Of a stretch of DNA of 64,000 nt, positions 10,161 through 21,017 are shown in pieces. The notes below the pieces were generated by a model. It had not been told where the DNA came from, did not search any database, and saw only the letters and a program-made list of their open reading frames with translations. Every line of letters begins with the position of its first letter. Position 1 is the stretch's first letter. A program made the position numbers and the translations under genes. Source of the stretch: Ephemerocybe angulata (lineage: Eukaryota > Basidiomycota > Agaricomycetes > Agaricales > Psathyrellaceae); assembly GCA_013368325.1 (NCBI GenBank), contig JAACJK010000058.1, positions 744,001-808,000 on the forward strand. Direction: 5' to 3'.

Positions 10161-12147
10161 TTAAGCTGCAGGAGCTGACGACGATGATGCATCCTCCTTC
10201 TCCGCCTCTTTGGCGGGTTCAGAGGCTTCAGGTACCGGGTTCTCCTTTACTTCTACCTCTTCCTTCGAGGAGCCACCCTCCACCTCCTCCTTCTTACTTT
10301 CCGCCTTGACATCAGGCTGCTCGGTCGAAGGAGCATCGGTGGCGGTCTCTGACGCATCGGCTTCAGGCGCAGGCGGCGCGGGCTCCAGGGTTGCTTCCTC
10401 AGCCTTCTCTACCTCCGCCTTGGGTTCATCCTGCAGCGAAGGCTCATTTGTCGGGAGTTCCTGAGTAAATTCTATGGAACTCGTCAGTCAATTTCAGGGA
10501 CATACTATACACCTCGACTCACCAGTTGAAGGAGGAGGAGCCACGCCCTCAGGTACAGCCTCCTCTTGCTTCGCTTCCGCAAGCTCAGCCTCAGGGTCAG
10601 CAGGCAGACCAACCGGTGGCTCCAAGCCCGGTTCATCCACGTGGAACAGCTTCACCTCATCGGCAGGGACTTTCTCTTCGTCCTCTTCGTCCTCTTCGTC
10701 CTCGTCCTCTTCTTCCTCCTCAACCGCTGCCTCCACTGTGGGTATATCAGCCAGCACTTCCTGGGATATCACACTCTCCACCTCCGGCCGCGCCGTCTTG
10801 ATGCTCGGCGCAAACTCGTCCTCGGTCGGGCTCAGCAACAGGTCCGCTGGCGTCTCCGCCGCACGCGCCGCGAGCTCCTCGATGATCGAGCTCGCCTCGC
10901 TCGGCACCATCGTGTCCGTCCTGTTTCGCCCTCGGCGCGGGCTGTTCTCTGCTGCGAGCCCCGGTGGGCTCGGCGAGGGAACCTCGAGGCTTAGTCCGTG
11001 CGACAGCAAGTTGGGCTCGCTGGGCTGAGCTTGAAGATGGGGGGCACCCGCACCGCCTTCGCCAGCGGCGTGGTGCTCGACGGCGGCGGCGTTAAGACGC
11101 GGAGCAGGGACGGGGCCGCGGTCGTGGTTGTCTTCGTCGTCGTGCGAGGCGTTGAACGCCTCTGGGGGAATTGGAAGGAACTCGGGCGGTACGAGTTCGA
11201 ATTTGGAGGAGAGCGCGAGGAAGCGCGCGTATAACGATGACTCTACTTCGGCTTGCTCGAAGGCTTCGCGGTGGTGGAAGTACGCGTGGGCGAAGATGCG
11301 ACCCAAACGGCGGGCGAGCGAGGAGAAGTGACGGTGCGAAGTAGCGGGGATCTGGAGACTGTAGAACCCAGTTAGCAGGGGTTTGTGTGGAGGTGAGAGT
11401 TCGACATACCGAGAAGGGAAGGCGCGAGGTGAGTTTAACAACGCTGTTGCGCTGTCGAGGGTATGCAGAATGTAGTCGATGGCGCAGCATTGCTGTTGAC
11501 GATGTTAGCGTTGGTACTCGAGTACAGACACCACAAGAGGGAGCGTGATATTCGGTTCGGCCGATTCTCTTGAGCCACGTCCCATCTCTCAGCGACTCGT
11601 AGAAGTGGTGTATACAGCCTTTATTCATGCAGGCCTTGGTACTGCGCCCATGCTCTCCCTTGTGGTGATAACGCGTGAGGACTCACCTCCATTGAACCCT
11701 CATTGCCGTGGGCGACACACAAGTAAAGCCACTCGCCAGCTTTCATCTCCGGACACGAATTTCGGGTACATTCTTGTTGCAAAGTTGTAATCAAAGGATG
11801 CGTCAAATCCTGAGCTAACCGTCTATTGAGAATGAGCGCCTAGTCATCGGCCAGGAGTCAAGCAGTGCGCACCGTAGCTGCTCGTACACCCAGCACGCCT
11901 CGTCAACATTGACCTGCTTTTCGCCTTCCTTCTCCTCAGTCGCCGTATCTGACGACTCTCCCTCCTTGTCTTTTCCCGGCAAAGAGGTAATAGCCTCGAC
12001 GTCGTGTATGTCGAGCCGAATCAAGAGCGAGATGTACTCTTGAAGCTGGAAGGCGCTTTCCAGGGATGCCAGCGACGGCAAGGTTTTGATGGGGTAGAAT
12101 GTCGAGATCCTTGAGCCTCGAAGTGGTCGTTGAATGCCTGCCGCCAT
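10161..12147 (-). CDS. MOB4/phocein-family protein with long acidic C-terminal extension
   Basis: Exons (minus): 12147-11873, 11822-11687, 11492-11410, 11358-10523, 10471-10161; 546 aa. The N-terminal ~215 residues are a MOB domain: YPIKTLPSLASLESAFQLQE, the zinc pair ECTRNSC (C~110, C~115), AGEWLYLCVAHGNEG, and the second pair in IFAHAYFHHR (H~188, H~193). Phocein/MOB4 is a core subunit of STRIPAK, the striatin-PP2A complex that in fungi governs hyphal fusion and fruiting-body development. The remaining ~330 residues are low-complexity, with an EEEEEDEDEED run and many Glu/Pro/Ala. Animal phocein is only ~225 aa, so this extension is an addition. All introns are canonical and phase-matched. 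Not related to the NLR cluster; it anchors the single-copy region. Confidence 0.9.
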
Positions 12148-12485
12148 CGTTCTAGTGTGTCTGGTCGCTGTACAAGAGCACGTCGACGCTGTCCGACAGT
12201 GATGAAACAGTGATTATGTAAGCATTTCCCCTAAACATACGGGCGCTTTTCTTCAGCGCTCTTTCTTCCTACTTTCATGCCCTAGTTCATCCGAAACGCC
12301 CAATTTAACTTCGTACCCCATATACTGGTCTCACACCTCCCCTTTTACCCGCGAGCAGAAACCCGAGATCTTGAGTCTCCGCGCAAACGAGATCCTGACC
12401 GCTGTTACCCATGGCGCAAGGAAAGAAGAGTCGTACGTGTGCCCCCCTTTCCCCTCGGTTATCTGCAACTGAGGTAATTTTGCAG

Positions 12486-12596
12486 TTGACGGTCGCTGGA
12501 ATGAAGCACCCCGATGAAGGTGTGGCCCTGCAAGCTATTGTGTTCTGGTCCACCGTCTGCGAGGAGGGGATCGAGCTCACGCTGGAGGCCCAGGAG
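12486..12596 (+). pseudogene. Single-exon fragment of importin subunit beta-1
   Basis: The translation LTVAGMKHPDEGVALQAIVF, then WSTVCEEGIELTLEAQE, is the importin-beta HEAT-repeat segment around the conserved EFWSTVCEEE. The fragment is bounded by a splice-like acceptor (TTTGCAG) and donor (GTGAGC), as if one genomic exon had been copied. No neighbouring importin exons are seen. An upstream ATG (12412, MAQGKKSR then GTACGT) could make a tiny chimeric reading frame; I see no stop-bounded gene that uses it. Confidence 0.6.
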
Positions 12597-12599
12597 GTG

Positions 12600-13063
12600 A
12601 GCTTATTAGACTTTTGATTGGCCCGCGATTTATTCGAATCGGTGTACTATTGGTGGCAAAAGATGACGTTTTCGAGGACAGCTTCGAGAAGCCGAGCAGC
12701 TTGGGGATCTCTGTATCCATTTCTGTACATTGGGTGAATGTTGCACCTCGCTAAACGAAGGTCTCAAAGCACCCGCCCCGCCGAAGGAGAAGGAGCTGTT
12801 CCCCTGGTTTTCGCCCTGAATATGTTCGGGGCTGCTACGCTCCCATGTAATACAATTTCATGTCGCTTTTCGGAAGGGGAATGGCAGCCATCACGCTAAG
12901 ATTGAGCTTACAGCGAGCCTCGGGCTTCTTTCGAGCTCGAGGCGAACTCTGACAGCGACGACAGCACCTCCCCAGCTCTCTTTCTCCCTTCCATGACCCC
13001 GAAATAGTGTGCAGACCGTCCAGGTGCGCCCGCTACATCTTTCCACGATTTTATTGCATTTTC
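12600..13063. other. Intergenic/5' region of the DUF7330-like gene
   Basis: Probably the promoter and leader of the plus-strand gene starting at 13064. No other feature recognised. Confidence 0.4.
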
Positions 13064-15755
13064 ATGACCCACCTTCCTCCAGATATGCGGCCATACTCGT
13101 TTCATCGCGCAGTGTTCGAGGACGTCTCGAGCAACGAGGCAACGCCACGTTCGCGGGCCCAGCTAGAACCCTTCCGTTCTTCGCCGTCTTATCACCAGGA
13201 CGCTTTCTTCCTAGGGAGCAAACGGGACAGCGTGCAGAGCTACAGCTACGGCCACGTCAGGTCTGGCTCTCTGCACTCCTCCATGAGCACCCCGAGCATC
13301 TCTGCATCCCCTTCCGACGGGTACAGCAAGATCCCCATCCCGAGCCGCCTTAACAAGGGGTTCTACGTCGTGAGCCGGAAGAATGAGAACGAGAACGAGG
13401 AAAGGCGCAGCGCCGATGTGGTGGGGAGCGAGTCAGTGGCAGACGTAGACGCCAGTCCTGGCACGATATCTGCAAAGGCCTTCCGCCGCAGCGTCGCCGG
13501 CAGCGGCGTCCACCTCGAGCTGCAGCACGTCAACATGTCGTCGCTCTCGATCAACGCACCGCCAGCCCCAGCGCGCCGTTCGCAGTCGCAGTCGCAGATT
13601 CCGCAGCCAAAGAACCGGAGGACGGTGAGCGACTCGGCGTACGACGGCATACAGCAACACCCGCCGCCTCTAGCCCCGCACACGCCGGACGGCGGAAGCA
13701 CCATCTCCATCGACGACGCCTCCAACTTCTCCGACCTGGTCGAGAACACGTCTTTCTTCCGGGAGATCATGGACAGCAGGCCGCTCTCTGAGCCCCAGCA
13801 AACTCCCCGCCCTCACGACGCCCCACGGCCAGCATTGGAGTCCCCCCGGCTTCTCTCCCCCACCAGCGTCCCCCAGTCGCTCTCCAAGCCCTTCCCTTCC
13901 ATCCAATCCAGCAACTTTGTCCGCATTTCGCGCCGGGCCAGGGCGCCTGCTGTGCCGGAGATCCCAAGCAAGAAAGGCAAATCGCCTTCGCCTCTCATGC
14001 GTCTGTTCTCGCCTTCGAAGCCACGGAGGTACAAGCCGATCACACCGATGGACAAGTCGGTGCTGACGATTGGCGCCCGCCCGTCGTGGATCACGGGCAC
14101 GTTCGTCATCGATCCGAGGCTGCGCGTCCCGGGTGGCATTCTTTCCTCCAGCGGGCGGCGAGCGGGTGTGGATGGCGAGAAGAAGAATCTAGTGCTCGAG
14201 GTGGAGAATGGGGGGATCGATGTGACGGTGCGGTTGGTGCCTTCCGACTCCTTGCCTGAACGTGTTCGGTATACGAGTATCGATCTCAGGCTGAAGGGGT
14301 TCGCAGATGTACTCGGGACGAGTAGTTCGGTGAAGCAGCAGAAGGACGGGAAAATAAACTCGAAGAAGGCTAAGCCGGAAGTCCAAGTGCTCGATAGTTT
14401 CCCAATTATTGCCCGTGTCGTGAGTTTCAATCTCTCCTTCAATATGCAAAATCCTGATCATCCACACCAATGTAATATAGGACGCGCCTCACCCTCGTCC
14501 TCCGATCTACCTCTATGCCAGCACAATCGACCGCCCTCTTGAGACTCCCCAAGCCAACCATTCTCCTCCTACACCTGGTACAACACCAAACAGCGTTTCA
14601 GTGGACAGTGCTGGCTACCATCCCGACCATAAGAGTGAGCCAGCTTTGTCTCGGAGTCCCACCGCGGCGACGATCGCCACAAAGCGTCTAAGCAAAACCA
14701 GCGGGCCGAGGCCGTACCACCTCCCATCATCATTGGTCTCTCCCTCTCCAGAGACCATTTACTTGCACGGCGCGGGCTTAGTCCCCCCACAGGCGACGCC
14801 GCCTTTCCCAGCTTCGATGTATCTACCACCTTCTCATTCCAAACCGAATGTTACGAACGGCAACGGGCATGGGTTCAGTCCCAACTCCTCGATCGGCGGA
14901 CGACAATCCGCCCCGCATGGGCATTTGCTGTTCCCGAGTTTGCACCCAACCTTGAACGCTTCGCTTGCCCCACCACAAGCAGACTCGGACTCCCCCATTC
15001 ACCTGCATCTGCCCCTCTCGTTCCGAGGACCTATCACAATCATGGTTCACCGCGTGACAGAGGAAGGCGGTGTCGGGGCACATGTCATCCTCTCGACAGG
15101 CGTGCAGAGGCAGGCGGTCCTGCTGCAGGAGACGGAGTGCGGTCAGGTGTACTTCGTTGGAGGGTTGAGGAGGGACGCGGAGGACGGCGAACCTGCGATC
15201 CAAGACAAAGAGACGATCGAGGAGGATTCAGGGACTGCCGAAGGGGACTCTCATGGGGATGAGGAAGAGCTGGATGGGCTGACTGGAGGGAGGAGCCCCG
15301 TCCGCAACCCTAGACTGGCGATGTATAGAGGGCTGTCGAATGGGTACGAGGCTGCTAGTAGCGTTCTGGATAGCCCAAGTCCCAAGGAAAGGCACCATCG
15401 GAGGAACGCTTCGTCGACTTCGACTGCGACGGCGGCGACGGGATCTCGGCACCGTCGCGCACATTCGCGGAAGGCCCCGCCGAGCGACGATGGGGAGACG
15501 ATTAAGGTTTCGAGGCAAAGCGCAAGGCATGTACATGCGATGCAGCAGCCTCAGGATTCGTCAAATGCGTCGTCGGGGTCCGGTGCTGAAGGGACTTCGG
15601 AGGGTCAATGCGATGGTAGTGGCAGGTTAGGGAATGGGGGTCGCTTGGACGTGGGGGCGGGTTTTGGCAATGAAGGGGAGGCCACTTGGATGGGGGATAG
15701 AGTTGATTTGGTTGTTGGGAAAGGGAAGATCAATCTGAGGTTTTTCGATGAGTGA
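13064..15755 (+). CDS. Large low-complexity protein, DUF7330-like
   Basis: Two exons, 13064-14419 and 14481-15755, joined in phase 0 by a 61-nt intron (GTGAGT...ATATAG); 876 aa. I chose the ATG at 13064 because the longer frame to 13007 has no ATG. Residues ~1-340 are Ser/Pro/Arg-rich and probably disordered. At ~350-430 a folded block begins: RPSWITGTFVIDPRLRVPGG, then VLEVENGGIDVTVRLVP. It resumes in exon 2 with IHLHLPLSFRGPITIMVHR and ends with DRVDLVVGKGKINLRFFDE. This split beta-rich pattern resembles the basidiomycete domain of unknown function DUF7330; the assignment is from memory of the family. No signal peptide or membrane segment. The function is unknown. Confidence 0.75.
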
Positions 15756-16908
15756 GGTTATGGTCTGTAGTTGTTCCAGTCGGACCGGCGCCGTGTTGTC
15801 TCCTGTTTCGCTCCTGGACTGTCTTTCTGTGACGAACTCTGCTGTGTTAGTTTCGCTCTTAAGTGAAAAATGAGGTCGAAGTCATGTTTTAACTTCGCCA
15901 CACATAAAAGTTCGTCATGGGTAGAACGTGGATCCAGGTACTGGGTAACCAAGAATTTAGGCGCTCACAGGAGTTTGGCGTGGGACTGAACGATGGAGAT
16001 GGAGACTTTTACCACATTTACAACGGCCGACAAAGTCCACGACGTTTCTCTCGGCGATGAGAGGCGCTCATTGATGATTTCAGTTCTCTAAGGAACACTC
16101 TGTGGCTCAACTTGCCGCATTATTGGGCGCCTCTGGAGATTGACGGTAAACCCGCAACCACAACTCCGATTCTTTCATTCCCAACTTGGCTTGCGACCAG
16201 GGTCTTCTCCCATCGCCGTTGGGTAACGCGAGGCTGCAGGCTATGGGTATACGAGACCGAATTGAAGGAGGATAAAATATACAGGTCTTATGTATAGTCT
16301 AAGAGTGAGAAACTGGATGCTGGCATACATGTTTGGGCAGTGGAGCAGACGGTTTGAAGAAATTGTTACGGTGCTGAGTAGTTCCCCGAGAGGCAAGGTA
16401 GAAGGACAATTCTAGGCATAAGGGTGTTCTATAACATAGTACCAGCCAGGGGGTGCCTGGACACCAATGATATGCTGAGGCTAGTAGTGTTCGATGAAGC
16501 GCATCTGTTGTTCTGTGTGCACAGGAATTGCGAAGACCTTTGGCCGAGACTTCTTTCCCGTAGTTGGGTGGATGGCTCCAATGACTGGGGGCGGGTATTG
16601 AGAGGCCCTGGTCACAGTCATTGGAATTTCATCGACGTCGGGGAAAATGAGGAGGTCTTCCCTCCAGAGATTGCGAGGCCTGGTTCCAGAGCGAGTGAGA
16701 TTTCGTTTAAGCGGAGTCTAGGAGATATCACGAGCTTACATTTTCGGTCGTGGAGAGCGTGTGACAGCTGAAATTGCAAGTGGACGTAGCGAAGAGGGAC
16801 GAACCACTGGCAGTGGACAGCGATTTAGGTATCTCTGAACGGTTGACAAGGTTCGCGCCCTCGTGCCTCCGTACTGCAATAATCGTCTACTATACGTCAA
16901 TTGTCAGC
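15756..16908. other. Intergenic, no gene recognised
   Basis: The first ~200 bp is likely the 3' UTR of the DUF7330-like gene. An open frame at 16424-16771 (+) has no recognisable motif, start context or introns; I do not call it. Confidence 0.4.
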
Positions 16909-17008
16909 GCTTCCTTGGCTCAGTTGGTTAGAGCGTCAGTCTCATAGTCACGTGAGTGGGATTACCCATGCAATCTGAAGGTCGTGAGTTCGACCCTCAC
17001 AGGGAGCA
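16909..17008 (+). tRNA. tRNA-Met (CAT), elongator, with 26-nt intron
   Basis: The acceptor stem GCTTCCT pairs with AGGGAGC (one G-U). The D arm is GCTCAGTTGGTTAGAGC. The anticodon stem-loop TCAGT-CTCATAA-TCTGA carries anticodon CAT. The T arm is GTGAG-TTCGACC-CTCAC, and the discriminator base is A. The intron of about 26 nt sits after position 37, the canonical site. Sequence matches the fungal elongator methionine tRNA, not the initiator. Confidence 0.95.
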
Positions 17009-18042
17009 ACATTTTTGGATCTTGAAAATTTATAGGCGCCCGTCTTTCTTCAAAATTTGTTTGCCAGAACAGTATGTATCTATATGCTTGCGCAGGACAC
17101 CTCAATTCCCAGCCAGACATGTATCCTGTCGCAAATCCGATCATGGTAAGGCCATCTTTGGCACGGCCTGGAGGCTGGGAATAGGCGCCGTTCATCTTCG
17201 TCCAATTTACGGCTGTTTAGTGGTTGCTCACAGATGACATGGATCTCTCAGTATCCTTACCTCCAGTGTAATGTACCTTATTCCGTATCCCAGGCCACCT
17301 AGATCTGCCCATAGCCTTTCGATACGGGCCGCCGAACAGCGGAGTACGCAAGCTCGAGCTCGCCTTGCAATGGGAGGCACTGGTATTCAGTAGGAATCTG
17401 AATCTACATATATGCATGTAAGTACTTCTCACAGCACTCATCGATTGGGATCCCCTCTCGAGCCATGTCGGCGGAGTTGAAGAGCTGGACCCAGGCCATT
17501 GACCATGTCATAACGCTATCCAGGTGTTTTTGGATTTAAATATTTCTATGATACACACGGTGGATGATAGTAGCACAACAGAACCAGTGACAGTAGCGAA
17601 AGCCCGATGCAGACGATAGAGGATACAGAGCGATGAATGCGGTAGAGTCCAACGAAGAAAGCAGAGAGTGTGGTTTGCGAACAGCGAATGGGGAGAGCGA
17701 GCCCGGTGCCCGAGCCGGGTGCCAGCGGAGAATATCACGCTGGGCGAAAATTGTCTAGTGAAGCGAAAGGTGGCTGATGAAGCCAGAGTCGAATGTCGAA
17801 GGGTGGAGGGCGAGGAAAGGACTGGTAGGGTTTTGAAGGCGGGATGCGGGAGTAATAATGATAGGGATGGCGCTCGAAGGATTGGGTGGATGGTGCCTAT
17901 GTGGCCCAATGAGCTGGAAGGGACCTTGGTCTCTTTACGGAGACAGTCTGGTCGAATCTGTTAAGGATGTTTAGTTCAATTTGCCTAATATACGGAGAAA
18001 AGCTGCTCACCATATGATAAATTGTAGGATCCAGACGCCAGT
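17009..18042. other. Intergenic, no gene recognised
   Basis: Open frames on both strands at 17508-17964 lack motifs or splice support. The part next to 18043 is probably the 3' flank of the mini-protein gene. Confidence 0.4.
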
Positions 18043-18251
18043 TTAGATGCAGGCGTTGATCAGGCGGCAAGCAGGCTCCCGCGCGACGACTGGCTGAGCG
18101 GCTTCAGGCTGAGGCTCTGCGACAGGAATGGGCGAGGAAGACACCAATGCAGCGACTGTACATAGAGTGTTAGTTCGCTGAGCAGAACGTGCAAAATCGG
18201 GTACGTACAGCAGAGAGCGACAACAGAGACGAGGGTGGCGGAGAAACGCAT
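18043..18251 (-). CDS. Secreted mini-protein A, 51 aa, ending CRLINACI
   Basis: Exons (minus): 18251-18209 and 18155-18043, with a 53-nt intron (GTACGT...TACAG, branch-like CTAAC). The N-terminus MRFSATLVSVVALCFAALV is a signal peptide, followed by SSSPIPVAEPQPEAAQPVVA, then the C-terminus REPACRLINACI. Its paralog at 19979-20198 has the same exon 1 length (43 nt), intron phase, SPIP motif and identical last eight residues. The middle is Pro/Glu/Ala-rich and diverged, as in a precursor whose C-terminal peptide is the functional part. The two cysteines six residues apart could form a disulphide ring. It may be a secreted signalling peptide or effector; no known family recognised. Confidence 0.75.
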
Positions 18252-18383
18252 GTTGGATGTGGTTTGGTTGGTTGGGTGGAAGTGAGAGTGAGTGAGAGGC
18301 GAAGTCGGGCTTGGGCTGCGAGAACTAGGTAGCTGGGATGACTGCAAGATGCGAGTTGGAGTTTCCTGCATCTCCCCTGACCG

Positions 18384-18391
18384 TATATATA
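18384..18391 (-). promoter_or_regulatory. TATA box of mini-protein A
   Basis: An eight-base run of alternating T and A, about 135 bp upstream of the ATG at 18251. Confidence 0.55.
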
Positions 18392-18399
18392 CAGCATAC

Positions 18400-19978
18400 C
18401 CCATGGTTGCGAAATTCCGTCTGGCAGCTGGAAAGAACACAAAGAATGTACCAAAAAGGGGCGTTACGAGATTCGCATTTACTGATCTCTCTCGCAGTCA
18501 TCGCGTCAGATGTGGCGAAGGCAGCAAGACCGCACTGCTGAAGGAGTTGATGGTGGTAGGAAGGCAAAACGCTTGGAGACCAGATAAACGCCCTTCCTAA
18601 TCCGGACATCACCTTGTCCCATCGAAGGTCGCACGCGCGCTAAAAGGGACTTCCGTTTTGGGCCATCATCAGCTCATGCTTCGGCCTGCCTCCAAAGAAA
18701 TGGGTGTTCGAAGTTGGGCGAAATGGCGGCAGCGATAAGGAAGGCAGACTCGATAGATGGAGTGTTGAGCATTCGCCCGAGGATACGGGGTGCACCAGAG
18801 AATTGAGGTGCTTCGGTGAGGAGTGGAAGAAATTCGCTCACTTGGACGACTAAGGTATCGCTTGATGCAGTAGTTGCTTTGAGCAGCCGGATGGATAGTC
18901 ACCTTCCGAGTGGAAGAGTGTGGCATGCAGCTCGCAAGCCCTGGAGCCCACTGGGCCTGTTGGTGCCGGCGTCAATTGGCCGCGGACGTGCCTGAACTGA
19001 GCGCCAAAGACGACTAAATGAATTGGTGGATATACGCAATAGCAATAGGACATAGGCATTCCTCAATTGACTAACAAGTTTGTACATACCTTCAGTCAGG
19101 TCAGCGCAGGGTCAGTGTGCTGCTACGCTGAGTAAGTGTGTGTGTGTGTGTGTGTGATTATTCAAAGGTAGCTACGCCAATTACTGACAGCCACCCCCAG
19201 GACGGCTAATGAGCGGGCCCGACTCAGCCAGGCTGGTAGCTGAACAGGTGAAGCATCTTACGAGAGCGATAATCAGGACGATATGTGCCAGTGTGCGAAC
19301 ATTACTTCTGAAATGTCGTGTGCGTCGTGTCTAACATGGCCCCCAGGTCCAGACGTCGATGTTTCTCGTTCATGGAGAGAAGATATGGTAACAATGCCAG
19401 AACGCTGGAGCGTGGCTCTGTAAGGGGCCTGTAATGATACAAATTCTATGATACACGGATAGCGGAATGAGGTATAGGAAGGCGAAGACAATCCTCACAA
19501 ACTTGGGGGTAATGGTACAATAATGCCTATGAGATAAAAGATGCAGCGATTATGTAGAGTCCCGGTAAGCGAAGACGAGACAAACGGTAATCGAAAAATG
19601 AGTGTGGGGGAAGGGCGTTAAGCGCCTGGGTGCAAAATGACGAATCGAAGACTTCTAGATATGTATGCGAAGGAATGAAGGAGAGTGGTGGTTCTTAAGA
19701 CTGGCAGTTGATCCACTTGGAGAGCGTCAGATCAATTCAGGGAGCGAATATGTGCGTTATGCAGTGTCTGGAATCCTGGTCCATTGGGCCAAGGAGCCGA
19801 CGGAGCGTATTTCGACCGGCGTGCAGTTGTGCGTGTAGAGTCATATTGAGGGTGGGCTACGATAGCGCACTTCCAGGTCAGACTGGAATCTCGACTGATC
19901 CGTGAATGAAGACGCACCTGAGATCCCAATATAATTCTTCCTCCCTCCACCACGCGACAATTCTACACCGTGCTGCAT
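18400..19978. other. Intergenic with a (GT)n microsatellite
   Basis: A GT dinucleotide run spans 19136-19156. No gene recognised in the rest; 19500-19978 is the 3' flank of mini-protein B. Confidence 0.45.
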
Positions 19979-20198
19979 TCATATGCACGCATTGATCAAC
20001 CGACATCTCCGTGAATCGAGTTCAGGGTTCGGCGGAGTAGGGTGTGGCTCGGCGATAGGGATGGGTGAAGCCGTGACAGAAGTAAGGGCAGCCACTATAT
20101 TGAAAATTGTATTAGTTCCTTGAATACATTTGACGGATGTGGTAGTGGGACTCACGGCAAACGATAAAGGCAGAGACGAATCGGGATGTGAACTGCAT
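19979..20198 (-). CDS. Secreted mini-protein B, 52 aa, ending CRLINACI
   Basis: Exons (minus): 20198-20156 and 20094-19979, with a 61-nt intron (GTGAGT...ATATAG). The signal peptide MQFTSRFVSAFIVCLAALTS is followed by VTASPIPIAEPHPTPPNPEL, then DSRRCRLINACI. An Arg-Arg pair sits immediately before the shared octapeptide, as expected for a Kex2-type cleavage that would free an eight-residue peptide. Mini-protein A has only a single Arg four residues upstream of the octapeptide. The two genes are 1.7 kb apart in the same orientation, a tandem duplication. Confidence 0.75.
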
Positions 20199-20344
20199 GT
20201 TTTCGAAGTGTGTTCTGAGAGTCCGAAGGAATGTGGTGTAGGAGAAGAGGCAGCGACAGAGAAGTACGCTGAGAGGAGGATGAGCACAACGGAAACACAC
20301 GAAGACGAGTCTGTTGAAGGCACCCCGAACATTGCAGCATTGGG

Positions 20345-20351
20345 TTATATA
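20345..20351 (-). promoter_or_regulatory. TATA box of mini-protein B
   Basis: TATATAA on the minus strand, about 150 bp upstream of the ATG at 20198, similar to the arrangement at mini-protein A. Confidence 0.55.
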
Positions 20352-20832
20352 CCGCCCTAACCTCTGCCCAGCATACCCTTCAAAATACAAGAACCTTGAA
20401 AGCATACCGTACAGTAACGCATGGATTACAACCGCGCATGCGCATTGCGAATCAGGTTGTTCATCGCCAAATCCGGGGCACCGGGCTGGAAGTTTGGTGG
20501 AGGGGATATGTCCGGCATGCCCTCGGCGGGTCGTGGGAATGATGCTATCACGCACGAAGGCCACAAACGCCGCCATCCTCCGTAACGCCCTGGAATGCCT
20601 TGTTCTGCAGCGGGCGGTCCTCACAAAGGACAATCCGTTTTGGTGCAGTGGATCGAGAGGCTTAGGGAGGAGTGAACGCATGATGCAAAGGTATTCTGGG
20701 GCCTTATCGCATCATTGACATCGGATTTCTTGGGAGTGAGTTCCGGATTGGAGTCGCTGGAGCAATGCGAGGTGTAGTTCTGTCCTAATCATGCCATGCG
20801 CCGGAGAGTATGTTCGCGCTTTCCGACTGTGT
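20352..20832. other. Intergenic, nothing recognised
   Basis: No gene, RNA or repeat could be supported here. Confidence 0.4.
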
Positions 20833-20834
20833 TA

Positions 20835-21015
20835 CAGTAGAACCTCCCTTAAGTCATACCCTGAAAAGTCATAACCGCCAAGAAGTCATAGCCTCGGCAG
20901 TCCACCGAATCTCTTGCCCCCGCCAAAACAAAATGACCCCTGAAAAGTCATAACCCCCAGAAAGTCATAGCCTGAGGTGGGCACCGAGGGGTATGACTTA
21001 TGGGAGGTTCTACTG
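20835..21015. mobile_element. Pogo/Tc1-type MITE, 181 bp, TA target duplication
   Basis: Terminal inverted repeats start CAGTAGAACCTCCC and end GGGAGGTTCTACTG, and they continue imperfectly inwards (TTAAGTCATACC... against GGTATGACTTA). The element is flanked by TA on both sides (20833-20834, 21016-21017). An internal direct repeat, CTGAAAAGTCATAACC...GTCATAGCCT, occurs twice (about 20861 and 20942). There is no coding capacity. The ends fit the pogo/Fot group of Tc1-mariner elements, so this is a non-autonomous derivative. Confidence 0.85.
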
Positions 21016-21017
21016 TA

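Noticed and set aside
10526..11028. Ser- and Pro-rich plus-strand frames
   Set aside because: Antisense shadows of the acidic tail of the MOB4-like gene.
13363..14442. Long minus-strand frames
   Set aside because: Antisense to the DUF7330-like gene, which has the better start, intron and continuous frame.
16424..16771. 115-codon plus-strand open frame
   Set aside because: No recognisable motif, no introns, and nothing around it suggests a gene; chance length for this base composition.
17508..17964. Overlapping open frames on both strands
   Set aside because: Arg/Ser-rich translations without motifs; typical shadow frames.
19136..19156. GT repeat as a functional element
   Set aside because: Ordinary microsatellite with no positional link to a gene.
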